DNA of 64,000 bases. Source: Comamonas testosteroni. GTDB taxonomy: Bacteria > Pseudomonadota > Gammaproteobacteria > Burkholderiales > Burkholderiaceae_C. The stretch is taken from contig NZ_AWOR01000089.1 of the NCBI RefSeq assembly GCF_000761245.1, forward strand, positions 62,001 to 126,000, given 5' to 3'. Position numbers and translations under genes: made by a program. Below the pieces are notes generated by a model. It was given only the letters and a program-made list of their open reading frames with translations, ran no database searches and was not told the origin of the DNA. Below, in pieces: positions 1 through 8,142 of this stretch. Position 1 is the first letter of the stretch. Each line of letters begins with the position of its first letter.

Positions 1-153
1 TTCTATGACCACTCCGTTCATTGACTTGACGCGTGCGCTCGGGCAGGCAATCGACACCTGCCAGCCGGGTCGCTTGATGCGGTTGAGTATGCCTAGAGAA
101 ATGAGTGAATCGAGCTCGTTAAAGCCTTCGAAAGTCAGGATTGCGATATGCAT
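1..153 (-). CDS. DJ-1/PfpI family protein, N-terminal part (cut by window edge)
   Basis: Only the first 51 codons are in the window; the gene runs off the left edge. The start ATG is at 153. The translation begins MHIAILTFEGFNELDSLI, typical of the first beta strand and following helix of DJ-1/PfpI (GATase1-like, ThiJ) proteins: a hydrophobic strand, then a F-x-E-L-D segment. Family members include isonitrile hydratases, glyoxalases and stress proteins, so the reaction cannot be named; the nucleophile-elbow Cys lies outside the window. It is divergent from the MocR regulator at 244, a common arrangement in which the regulator controls its neighbour. No strong ribosome binding site is visible. 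Confidence 0.7.
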   Translation of the reverse strand, partial: MHIAILTFEGFNELDSLISLGILNRIKRPGWQVSIACPSARVKSMNGVVIE

Positions 154-243
154 TGGGATGTTCCGGATGTGAACTTGTATCAATGCTCATGCTAGAGATG
201 AGGTCCAATACACTCAAATAATTGTCATGGATACAGGCTCTAT
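154..243. promoter_or_regulatory. Divergent intergenic region between the PfpI and MocR genes
   Basis: These 90 bases must carry both promoters. The hexamer TGTATC at 176-181 and its inverse GATACA at 230-235 flank most of the interval and could be operator half-sites for the MocR protein. This is seen in the sequence only; MocR operators vary and binding is inferred. Confidence 0.3.
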
Positions 244-1581
244 ATGCCGATTGCCCGATACAAGCAGCTGGTGGACCAGCTCGCCTCGGAAATTCGCGAA
301 GGCCGGCTTGCACCGGGCACACGCTTGCCCACCCACCGGCAGCTGGCATCCCGGGAAGGACTGGCCCTGGTCACGGCGACTCGTGTCTATGCCGAACTGC
401 AGGCCATGGGCCTGGTCAGCGGCGAGACGGGGCGAGGAACTTTTGTGCGCGAAACTGCGCTGCCACGTGGCCTCGGTATTGACCAGCATGCCACTGCGAT
501 AGGCATGCTGGACCTGAACTTCAACGCTCCTGCTCTTCCTGGTCAAGCCGAGATGCTGCGCTCCGCATTGCGTCAACTTGCCACCAGTGGAGATTTGGAG
601 GCACTGCTGCGCTATCAGCCGCACGGAGGCCGGGCCCATGAGCGAGCGGCTATCGCCCTGTACCTTGAGAACCGTCGGCTGACGGTTCCTGCCGAACAGG
701 TGCTTATCGTGGATGGGGCGCAGCATGGACTCGCAAGCACGGCTATGGCATTGCTGCAACCTGGCGATGTAGTGGCTGTTGACGCTTTGAGTTACCCAGG
801 CTTCAAGGTGCTGGCGCAACAGCTGAGGTTTGAACTGATTGCCATTCCGGCAGCTGGTTCGGGGCCGGATCTCGATGCGCTGGAGCTGCTGTGCCGACGC
901 CGCAAGGTGCGCGCGGTCTATGCAATGCCGACTCTTCATAATCCGCTTGGATGGGTGATGAGCATCAGCCGACGTCATGCATTTGCAGCGTTGATCCATC
1001 GCCATGGCCTGTTGCTGATCGAAGATGCCGCGTATGCGTTTCTCGCTCCGGATGCACCACCGCCCATGGCCACTCTGCTGCCTGAGTCCACGGTATATGT
1101 CTCAGGCTTTTCCAAGAGTGTCGCCACGGGTTTGCGGGTGGGCTTCGTGGCTGCACCGGCAGCCTGGATATCTCGGATAGAACGAGCTATCCGCGCAACG
1201 ACCTGGAACACCCCTGGAGTCATGACCGCCATGGTTGTGAATTGGCTGAGAGACGGGACTGTTGCCAGGCTGGAAGCTCAGAAGCGAGAGGACGCCCAGA
1301 TGCGTCAGAAACAGGTGACGCAGGTCTTCAAGGGGCTGCCTTGTGTGCGCAGCCCCCATTCGTATTTTGTCTGGCTCCCCATGCCTGACGACCTGAGGGC
1401 TGATCAGGTCGCGATGGCACTGCAGGCGGTGGGAATTTCCGTGTCAACGGCCGAGCCCTTCACCACTGGCGTGCAAGTGCCACAAGCACTGCGGCTAGCC
1501 TTGGGTTCGGTGCCGCTCGAAACGCTTCGGCATGCCTTGATGCAGGTCAGGCTGGCGCTGGATGGGGCCATGCTGCAATAG
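244..1581 (+). CDS. MocR/PdxR-type GntR regulator with aminotransferase domain
   Basis: A 445-residue protein with a GntR winged helix at about residues 1-70 (start RYKQLVDQLASEIREGRLAPG, then LPTHRQLA and GRGTFV) fused to a fold-type I aminotransferase domain at about 110-440. Landmarks are a Y-P-G segment in the large domain, the N-P motif in TLHNPLG, and SGFSKSVATGLRVGF, whose Lys is the expected PLP Schiff-base residue. MocR proteins use PLP or an amino-acid adduct as effector rather than catalysing transamination. Length is normal. The start is the ATG nearest the conserved helix; the Shine-Dalgarno is weak. It is divergent from the PfpI gene, its likeliest target. The effector is unknown. 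Confidence 0.9.
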   Translation: MPIARYKQLVDQLASEIREGRLAPGTRLPTHRQLASREGLALVTATRVYAELQAMGLVSGETGRGTFVRETALPRGLGIDQHATAIGMLDLNFNAPALPGQAEMLRSALRQLATSGDLEALLRYQPHGGRAHERAAIALYLENRRLTVPAEQVLIVDGAQHGLASTAMALLQPGDVVAVDALSYPGFKVLAQQLRFELIAIPAAGSGPDLDALELLCRRRKVRAVYAMPTLHNPLGWVMSISRRHAFAALIHRHGLLLIEDAAYAFLAPDAPPPMATLLPESTVYVSGFSKSVATGLRVGFVAAPAAWISRIERAIRATTWNTPGVMTAMVVNWLRDGTVARLEAQKREDAQMRQKQVTQVFKGLPCVRSPHSYFVWLPMPDDLRADQVAMALQAVGISVSTAEPFTTGVQVPQALRLALGSVPLETLRHALMQVRLALDGAMLQ

Positions 1582-1737
1582 AGGATGGCGCCCAGAGCCT
1601 CCCTGCGCAACCGGCTTCGGGACCGTAGCCAGGGGAGTGAATGCTGCCGGCCATGGTCACACTGGCCTGAAAACATGGCGTGCGGCGCCTGATGTATCAA
1701 CGTTGCACGCGATTCAGGCGCTGGTCCGGAAACTGGA

Positions 1738-2598
1738 TTACTGGTACTTTTGCTCCAGTCCATCCCAGAAGTCCTTATTTACCAATCGCTGGCGCTCAAG
1801 GAAAGGTGCGACGATGGCGGGGTCTTCATCGACCTTGTGATCGTCACGCAGCAGGGTCAGGCATTTTTGCATGCCGGCCACAGCGCCTTGCAGTGCGGCA
1901 TTGGCGTAGAGCACAAAGCCATAGCCCAGCTCGCCCAGTTCGTCGGCGTTGAAGATGGGGGTCTTGCCGCCGATGACCATATTCATGAGCTGGGGAGCTT
2001 GCAGGCGCTGCGGCAGGGCGCGCACTTCTTCGGCCTGGGTGACGGCCTCGACAAACAGGATGTCGGCGCCGGCTTCCTGAAATTTCTGGGCACGCTCGAT
2101 GGCTGCTTCGAAGCCGTGGACGGCTGCAGCGTCGGTACGGGCCATGATGAGGGTGCCGCTGTCGCGGCGCGCATCGACGGCGGCCTTGATCTTGCCAAGC
2201 ATTTCGCTGGTCTCGATCACGGCCTTGCCATTGAAGTGACCGCAGCGCTTGGGGCTGACCTGGTCCTCGAGCTGAATGCAGTCGGCGCCGGCACGCTCCA
2301 GTGTGCGTACGGCGTGGTAGGTGTTGACGGCATTGCCGAAGCCGGTGTCGGCATCGACCAGCAGCGGCACCTCCACGGCGTCGCGGATGCGGGCCGTATG
2401 GTCGGCGATATCGCTGAGACCCATAAAACCCTGGTCGGGCATGCCGAACCACATATTGGTCACGCCGGCACCGGTCACATAGATGGCTTCAAAGCCCAGA
2501 TCGGCGATCAGCCGCGCCGACATGGCGTTGAATGCACCGGGCACGATGACGCCGCGGCGGGCATCGGCCAGGGCTTTGAGTTGTTGTTTGGGGTTCAT
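1738..2598 (-). CDS. Isocitrate lyase/PEP mutase superfamily enzyme
   Basis: A 286-residue (beta/alpha)8 protein with the superfamily catalytic loop KRCGH in SPKRCGHFNGK, the metal-site strand LLVDADTGFG and the IMARTDA strand. Members cleave or decarboxylate 2-hydroxy or 2-oxo diacids (methylisocitrate, 2,3-dimethylmalate, oxaloacetate, carboxyPEP). The MNMVIGGKTP segment looks more like dimethylmalate lyase/oxaloacetate decarboxylase relatives than true PrpB, which has NITEFG there. It is the last gene of a minus-strand set behind two Bug receptors, facing a PrpR-like activator. A carboxylic acid bound by those receptors may therefore be its substrate or give rise to it. It could be the missing methylisocitrate lyase of this locus, but I think that less likely. 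Confidence 0.75.
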   Translation of the reverse strand: MNPKQQLKALADARRGVIVPGAFNAMSARLIADLGFEAIYVTGAGVTNMWFGMPDQGFMGLSDIADHTARIRDAVEVPLLVDADTGFGNAVNTYHAVRTLERAGADCIQLEDQVSPKRCGHFNGKAVIETSEMLGKIKAAVDARRDSGTLIMARTDAAAVHGFEAAIERAQKFQEAGADILFVEAVTQAEEVRALPQRLQAPQLMNMVIGGKTPIFNADELGELGYGFVLYANAALQGAVAGMQKCLTLLRDDHKVDEDPAIVAPFLERQRLVNKDFWDGLEQKYQ

Positions 2599-2726
2599 GA
2601 GATTTCTTGATAAAAAAGACTCTGATGCTTATCTGCCCTGCGCAGCCTGCTGTCAGCCTTGACGAGGCAGAGCGCTGCCTGGCAGCATCCGCCTCGCGGC
2701 CAAGACTGCGAAGCGGCTCAGGGGGA

Positions 2727-3728
2727 TTAGTCCAGCGAAATATTCGCGTTCTTGATCACCGGCCCCCACTTGGCGCGCTCGGCTTCCAGGTATTTGCCAT
2801 AGGCCTGAGGCGTGCCGCCCATGATCTGGCCGCCGCTGCTTTCGATCATCTGGCGCAGAGACTTGTCGGTCTTGAACGCTTCATTGACGGCCTGGTTGAG
2901 CTTGGCCACCACGGCGTCGGGCGTGCCGGCCGGCGCAATCATGCCCAGCCAGTTGTACGACTCAAAGCCCTTGACCCCGGCTTCGTCCAGCGTGGGAACC
3001 TCGGGCAGAACGGCCAGACGGGTCTTGCTGGAGACGGCCAGGGCATTGATCTTTTTGGCCTTGATGGAAGGTAGGGCCGAATAGCCCATCTCGAACATCA
3101 TGGCCAGATGGCCGCCCATGAGGTCGGTGGCTGCCAGCGAGCCGCCCTTGTAGGGCACATGGGTCAGCTGGGTCTGGGTCTGGTAGGCCAGCAGTTCGCC
3201 CGACAGATGGTGGGCTCCGCCCACGCCTGAGGAGCCATAGGTCAGGTCGCCGGGCTTAGCTCTGGCATGGGCCAGCAGTTGCTGCACGCTCTTGAAAGGC
3301 TGGTTGGGAGCGGTGGTCAGAAACAGGGGAGCCTGTTCGATGAGGATGATGGGCTTGAACGCCGTCTTGGCGTCATAAGGCATCTTCTTCATAAGCATGG
3401 GGTTGGTGACCAGCGGGCCTGGCGAGCCGAAGCCGAAGGTGTGGCCGTCGTTGGCCTTGGCGATGGCATCCGTGCCCGTCACACCACCGGCACCGCCACG
3501 GTTGTCGATGATCACGGGCTGGCCCAGCACCTTGCCTAGCGAGTCGGCAATCAGGCGCGCGCGGGTATCGGCATAGCCGCCTGCCGCATAGGGCACGATG
3601 AGCTTGACGGTGCGGGTGGGCCAGGCTTCAGAGCCCTGGGCCAGAGCTGCAGAGGTAGCGCCCAGCAAGGCGGTGGTGGCGGCAGCGCAGGCAGTGGCGC
3701 GGAGCAAGGCGTTTCTACGGGAAATCAT
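2727..3728 (-). CDS. Bug-family (TctC-like) periplasmic solute receptor
   Basis: A 333-residue secreted protein with an N-terminal SRRNALLRATACAAATTALL signal that has a twin-arginine look and an AxA-type cleavage region. The mature part opens WPTRTVKLIVPYAAGG and contains IIDNRGGAGG and DGHTFGFGSPG, the carboxylate-binding loops of Bug proteins. Such receptors bind di- or tricarboxylates or aromatic acids for TctAB transporters or signalling; no tctAB genes are adjacent. It lies 75 bases downstream of a second Bug gene and 128 bases upstream of the lyase gene, probably in one transcript from the sigma-54 promoter at 4823-4837. The ligand is not predictable. Confidence 0.88.
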   Translation of the reverse strand: MISRRNALLRATACAAATTALLGATSAALAQGSEAWPTRTVKLIVPYAAGGYADTRARLIADSLGKVLGQPVIIDNRGGAGGVTGTDAIAKANDGHTFGFGSPGPLVTNPMLMKKMPYDAKTAFKPIILIEQAPLFLTTAPNQPFKSVQQLLAHARAKPGDLTYGSSGVGGAHHLSGELLAYQTQTQLTHVPYKGGSLAATDLMGGHLAMMFEMGYSALPSIKAKKINALAVSSKTRLAVLPEVPTLDEAGVKGFESYNWLGMIAPAGTPDAVVAKLNQAVNEAFKTDKSLRQMIESSGGQIMGGTPQAYGKYLEAERAKWGPVIKNANISLD

Positions 3729-3737
3729 GAATCAGCT

Positions 3738-3796
3738 ATCAGTACTATTTTTAGGCTTCAGCGTATATGGGGCATGCGCTGGCTGCTATGTTTTTT
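3738..3796. repeat. Degenerate Comamonadaceae-type intergenic repeat
   Basis: The gap between the two Bug genes holds an imperfect inverted repeat: CAGCG at 3759-3763 pairs with CGCTG at 3777-3781, flanked by AT-rich CTAT and T-run tracts. It resembles the AGCGCT-centred repeats scattered between genes in Comamonadaceae and the copies near 16037 and 62430 here. This is a resemblance only; alignment would be needed to confirm the family. Confidence 0.35.
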
Positions 3797-3803
3797 GTGA
3801 ATC

Positions 3804-4778
3804 TTACTTTTCCTGCATTTGAGCTGCCTTGACGATCTCGCCCAAGCGCTTGCGCTCGGCATCGGCAAACTTCACGAACTCCGCACGTGTGCCGCCGACC
3901 GGCTCGATGCCCAGGCCCTTGAGCTTCTCGACGGTGGCAGGCTCCTTCATGGCTTTGTCCACGGCGGCTGCCAGCTTGTCCAGAATGACGGATGGCGTGC
4001 CCTTGGGGGCATGAATGCCGGCCCAATGCGCAATCTGCAGGTCGGCAAAGCCTTGCTCGACGGCGGTGGAGAGCTGTGGGTAGGCCGAGATGCGCTGAGT
4101 CCAGGTCGTGGCCAGAGGTTTGAACTTGCCCTCGTGAATGATGTGCGGCAGCGCAATGATGCTGGCTTCGGACGTGCCTTCGACCTGGCCGCCCAGCACG
4201 GCCGTGGTGCTCTCCGAACCGCTCTTGTAGGGCACGGGCTGCAGCTTGGCACCGTATTTCACATTCAGCATCTCGGCGACGAAGTGCGGCGTGCTGCCCG
4301 TGCCGGCGGTGGCAAAGTTGAAGCCTGCGCCCTTCTTCGAGGCTTCGACGAAGTCGCGCAGATTGTTATAGGGCGCGTTCTTGGGCACCACGATCACCGA
4401 AGGTGTCAGTCCTATCATCACCACGGGCTGCAGAGCATCGTCCTTGAAAGGCATGGTCTTCTTGATCATGCTGTTGGAGATGACGCCTGCCGCGCTGACC
4501 AGCAGCGTGTAGCCATCGGGCTGGGCCTTGGCCACGATATCGGCACCCACGGTGCCACCTGCGCCGGGGCGGTTGTCGATCACTACGGGTTGGCCGAGGA
4601 TCTTGGAAGCGCCTTCGGCTGCCGATCTGGCCATCAGGTCATTGGCGCCGCCTGCGGAAAACGGCACCACGAGGCGAATCGGGCGCGTGGGCCAGTCGGC
4701 AGCCTGGACCAGACCTGCGGGAGCCAGCACGGACAGAGCCAAGGCTTGGACAACAAGATTGCGACGGTTCAAAAACAT
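3804..4778 (-). CDS. Bug-family (TctC-like) periplasmic solute receptor
   Basis: A 324-residue exported protein with signal sequence MFLNRRNLVVQALALSVLAP ending near VQAADWP. Bug signatures follow: WPTRPIRLVVPFSAGG, VVIDNRPGAGG and DGYTLLVS. The start ATG at 4778 has a good upstream AGGAG. It is the first gene after the sigma-54 promoter at 4823-4837, about 33 bases downstream of the predicted transcription start, and leads the receptor-receptor-lyase set. It differs clearly in sequence from its neighbour, so the pair probably binds different ligands rather than being a recent duplication. Confidence 0.9.
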   Translation of the reverse strand: MFLNRRNLVVQALALSVLAPAGLVQAADWPTRPIRLVVPFSAGGANDLMARSAAEGASKILGQPVVIDNRPGAGGTVGADIVAKAQPDGYTLLVSAAGVISNSMIKKTMPFKDDALQPVVMIGLTPSVIVVPKNAPYNNLRDFVEASKKGAGFNFATAGTGSTPHFVAEMLNVKYGAKLQPVPYKSGSESTTAVLGGQVEGTSEASIIALPHIIHEGKFKPLATTWTQRISAYPQLSTAVEQGFADLQIAHWAGIHAPKGTPSVILDKLAAAVDKAMKEPATVEKLKGLGIEPVGGTRAEFVKFADAERKRLGEIVKAAQMQEK

Positions 4779-4822
4779 GGATATCTCCTGGATCCAAATC
4801 CCTATTGGTATGAGCTGTTACC

Positions 4823-4837
4823 GCAAGCACTGTGCCA
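4823..4837 (-). promoter_or_regulatory. Sigma-54 (-24/-12) promoter for the receptor/lyase operon
   Basis: Read on the minus strand this is TGGCAC-AGTGC-TTGC, an exact match to the sigma-54 core TGGCAC-N5-TTGC, with GG and GC ten bases apart. It points at the Bug gene starting at 4778. A sigma-54-dependent activator is encoded divergently next door, which makes the assignment coherent. The nearby AGGG-AAAA-CCCT inverted repeat around 4846-4859 is a possible upstream activator site. Confidence 0.8.
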
Positions 4838-5003
4838 GACAGATTTAGGGAAAACCCTTTACATATTAAGTATTTGAAATCATTGGAATTTTTGTGGTTT
4901 TGTGGAGTGCCTGCCTGCGGTGGTGTATGGGTTCTATTTCGATGATGAAATAATCGTTTTCATGAATGAAACATATGCGATATCGAACGATGGAGTCAAA
5001 CGG

Positions 5004-6971
5004 ATGCCGACAGCTGGCCAGCCGCATTTGCCTCACATCGTCACCGTAGGCCGCTACCGTGTGGGGCGGGTGCTGGAGCGGCTGGCACAGCTGTGGTCGG
5101 GCGAGGCCAGGTTCTCGCATATCTCGGCTTCTTTCGACGATGCGGTGGCCCAGGTGCAGGCGCTCAATCTGCGCCAGCCCATCGATGCACTGGTGGGGGC
5201 GGGTGCCAGTGGTGCCTGGATTCGAGAACGCGTGGACATTCCGCTGGCCATGGTCGAAGTGCGTGGCCTGGATTTGCTGCAGGCGCTGCGCCAGGCCAAG
5301 TTGCAGACCACAGAAGAAGCTCCGCGCGTGGGTCTGGTCAACTTCGAGGTGCCGTCGCCTGTGGTGGCACAGTTCGACAGCCTGTTCGGCCTGGGTCTGG
5401 TCCAGATCGCCTATCAAGGTCCGCATGACGCGCCGGCCTGCGTGCAGAAACTCAGGGCGTCAGGCGTTGGAGCCGTGGTGGCGCCGGGCCTGGTGGCCGA
5501 CCTGGCAGAGCAGGCGGGCATGGCCAGCGTGTTGCTGTATTCCGATATTTCGGTGCGTCAGGCGCTCAGCGACGCCATGCTGCTGGCCCGGCATCGACGG
5601 GCCGAGCGTGACCGGCATCAACGGCTGGAAACCGTGTTGCATCAGCTGCAGGACGGTGTGGCGGCCGTGGACGAGCGTGGCCGCATTTGCGCGCTGAACC
5701 CACGCATGGTCGCCTTGCTTGGGGCCCCGGTCGAGGCCTTGCACGGCCGCATGCTGGACGAGGTGGCTCCGACCCTGGGCACAGCCCGGGCACTGGCGGG
5801 TGAGGAGGGCGGAGAAGAGGTGGTGCAACTGGCCTTGCGTACCCTGGTGGTGCGACGTGCGCCAATTGTGGAGAACGGGCAGGTGACCGGCGCTTTGCTG
5901 GTCTGCCGCGATCCTGCCGTCATCCAGCGGGCCGATCGCAGCCTGCGTGCCAATCAGCGGCAAAGAGCTGCCGGCGTGCGCTGGCGTATTGAGGACTATC
6001 TGGGCAGCAGCCCCGCTGCCCAGCGCGTGCGACTGCTGGCCAGGCAGTACGCGAGCAGCGATGCGACGGTGCTGATTTTGGGTGAGAGCGGGACCGGCAA
6101 GGAGTTGGTGGCGCAAGGCATTCACAGCGCGGGACGGCGTGCGGAACAGCCATTTCTGGCGGTCAACTGCGCGGCGCTCAGCGAAAGCCTGCTGGAGAGC
6201 GAGCTTTTCGGTTACGAGGAAGGCGCTTTTACCGGGGCCAGGCGCGGCGGCAAGACTGGCTTGATAGAGGCTGCGCATACCGGGACCCTGTTTCTCGATG
6301 AAATTGGCGACATGCCGCTGTCGCTGCAATCGCGGCTGCTGCGCGTGCTGCAGGAGCGCGAGGTATTGCGCGTAGGTTCCACCACGCCGATTCCTGTGGA
6401 TGTGCGCGTGATTGCCGCCACCCATGCGGATCTGGCGGATCAGGTGGGGCGCGGCCTGTTCCGGCGCGATCTCTACTACCGGCTGGCGGTGCTGCGCCTG
6501 AGCACGCCTTCGCTGCAAATGCGTGGTGCCACTGATATTGCGGAACTGGGCCGCGCCATGCTGGCTCAACGCCTGAGCGCTGCAAGCGGGTTGCCCCGCG
6601 CACTGCATGACAGAGTGGAGCAGCAGCTCGATGCACTGCTGGCTAGAGCTGCGGCGCATGACTGGCCCGGCAATGTCCGTGAACTGGACAACTGGGTGGA
6701 GCGTCTGCTGGCCTGCAGCGACTATCTGGGTTCAGGCCGGGGCGGTCTTCTGGATATGGCGCGCTTGCTTGAAGTCTTTCCGGAGTGTGCCGACGGCCTG
6801 GCTCTGGCCGAGCCTGTCGCAGCCCGGCAGGCGCAGCTCAGAGACGCGGGTCGCCTTGCCGAACAGAAACGATTGCGCGAGGTGCTGGAGTCGGTCGGCG
6901 GCGATCAGCGCCAGGCCTGCGAGATTCTCGGCATCAGCCGGGCCACGCTATGGCGGCGCATGAAGGCCTAG
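5004..6971 (+). CDS. PrpR-like sigma-54-dependent activator with PAS domain
   Basis: About 655 residues: a PrpR_N-type sensor (about 10-185; e.g. IDALVGAGASGAWI, GVGAVVAPGLVADLAEQAG, LLYSDISVRQALSDA), a PAS segment (about 205-320), an AAA+ domain (about 345-570) with Walker A GESGTGKE, the sigma-54 contact loop GAFTGA and Walker B TLFLDEIGDMP, and a Fis-type helix-turn-helix at the end (QACEILGISRATLWRR). E. coli PrpR senses 2-methylcitrate; this one has an extra PAS domain and probably controls the divergent receptor/lyase operon. The ATG at 5004 is chosen because GGAG sits 8 bases upstream. A GTG at 4902 and an ATG at 4962 are open in frame but lack ribosome binding sites. Confidence 0.88.
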   Translation: MPTAGQPHLPHIVTVGRYRVGRVLERLAQLWSGEARFSHISASFDDAVAQVQALNLRQPIDALVGAGASGAWIRERVDIPLAMVEVRGLDLLQALRQAKLQTTEEAPRVGLVNFEVPSPVVAQFDSLFGLGLVQIAYQGPHDAPACVQKLRASGVGAVVAPGLVADLAEQAGMASVLLYSDISVRQALSDAMLLARHRRAERDRHQRLETVLHQLQDGVAAVDERGRICALNPRMVALLGAPVEALHGRMLDEVAPTLGTARALAGEEGGEEVVQLALRTLVVRRAPIVENGQVTGALLVCRDPAVIQRADRSLRANQRQRAAGVRWRIEDYLGSSPAAQRVRLLARQYASSDATVLILGESGTGKELVAQGIHSAGRRAEQPFLAVNCAALSESLLESELFGYEEGAFTGARRGGKTGLIEAAHTGTLFLDEIGDMPLSLQSRLLRVLQEREVLRVGSTTPIPVDVRVIAATHADLADQVGRGLFRRDLYYRLAVLRLSTPSLQMRGATDIAELGRAMLAQRLSAASGLPRALHDRVEQQLDALLARAAAHDWPGNVRELDNWVERLLACSDYLGSGRGGLLDMARLLEVFPECADGLALAEPVAARQAQLRDAGRLAEQKRLREVLESVGGDQRQACEILGISRATLWRRMKA

Positions 6972-7166
6972 CCGAGGTTCTGCGCTGCCATACGTATTAT
7001 TTCGGCCAATGGCTGGAGTGCTTGGCCTGAAATCCGGCATCTGGCGCAACAATCTCATGCCAGCCTCGGGCTTTCAAGGTCTGGAAGACTGCAGGCGCGG
7101 CAAGGCCGGGACCAACCACAAGGCAGGCCGGAGTTTTATCGATTGGGATCGGGAGAGAGACGGTTT

Positions 7167-8114
7167 ATGTCCGATGTGAGCGAGCTGGAGAGCGAGAGTA
7201 CGGTCTATAGAACCTTGCTGGAGTCCACCAAGGCCATTCCCTGGAAGATCGACTGGGCGACCATGAAGTTCGCCTACATAGGCCCGCAGATCGAGAGCTT
7301 GCTCGGCTGGAGTCGTGAAAGCTGGATCAGCGTTGAAGACTGGGCCATGCGCATGCACCCCGAGGACCGCGAATATGTGGTGAATTTCTGCGTGAGCCAG
7401 TCCCAGGCCGGCGTGGACCATGAGGCTGACTATCGAGCGCTGACCAAGGACAACGGCTATGTCTGGATTCGCGATGTGGTCCATGTGGTGCGCAACGAAC
7501 AAGGCGAGGCCGAGGCGCTGATCGGATTCATGTTCGACATCAGCGAACGCAAGAAGACCGAGGAAAGATTGCTGAGTCTGCAGAAGGAGCTGGAGGTGCT
7601 TTCCTTCAGAGACGGTCTGACCAGCATTGCCAACCGACGCTGCTTCGATACCAGTTTCGAGCAGGAATGGGCGCGCACGCGCAGTGAGGGCAAGCCGCTG
7701 TCCATGCTGTTGTTTGATGTCGATTTCTTCAAGCAGTACAACGATTTGTACGGCCATATCCAGGGCGACAAATGTCTGGTGGATATTGCCCAGACCCTGA
7801 GTCTGGCGCTGGATGGACAGCGTGACCTGGTGGCGCGTTACGGCGGCGAGGAGTTTGTGGTGCTGCTGCCCGAGGCCGATGCAGAAACCGCGCAAAAAGT
7901 GGCCGAGCGCTGCCAGCGGCTGATACAGAAGCAGTCCATCGTGCACGCGCTGTCGCCCCATGGCAGGCAGGTAACCGTGAGCATTGGCACGGGCACGGTG
8001 TTGCCGGCAGAGCATGATCGACCTGCCGGCTTTATCGAAGCCGTGGATCGGCAGCTCTATGCGGCCAAGAACAAAGGCCGCCACCGGATTGAAAGCGTGA
8101 CCTTGAGCGCTTGA
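7167..8114 (+). CDS. PAS-GGDEF diguanylate cyclase
   Basis: A 315-residue soluble protein. An N-terminal PAS-fold segment with PAC-like end (VWIRDVVHVVRNEQGEAEALI, then GFMFDISERKKTEERL) precedes a GGDEF domain from about 145. The signature is RYGGEEF, compatible with c-di-GMP synthesis from two GTP. No RxxD inhibitory site stands five residues before GGEEF, where GQRD is found. No membrane segment is seen, so the signal is probably cytoplasmic. Start chosen at ATG 7167, after a GGGAGAGA stretch; the longer TTG-started frame from 7143 is not needed. It sits alone between the activator gene and prpF. Confidence 0.9.
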   Translation: MSDVSELESESTVYRTLLESTKAIPWKIDWATMKFAYIGPQIESLLGWSRESWISVEDWAMRMHPEDREYVVNFCVSQSQAGVDHEADYRALTKDNGYVWIRDVVHVVRNEQGEAEALIGFMFDISERKKTEERLLSLQKELEVLSFRDGLTSIANRRCFDTSFEQEWARTRSEGKPLSMLLFDVDFFKQYNDLYGHIQGDKCLVDIAQTLSLALDGQRDLVARYGGEEFVVLLPEADAETAQKVAERCQRLIQKQSIVHALSPHGRQVTVSIGTGTVLPAEHDRPAGFIEAVDRQLYAAKNKGRHRIESVTLSA

Positions 8115-8142
8115 GCCTGGCCGCGGGCCTGAGCCCGCAGTG

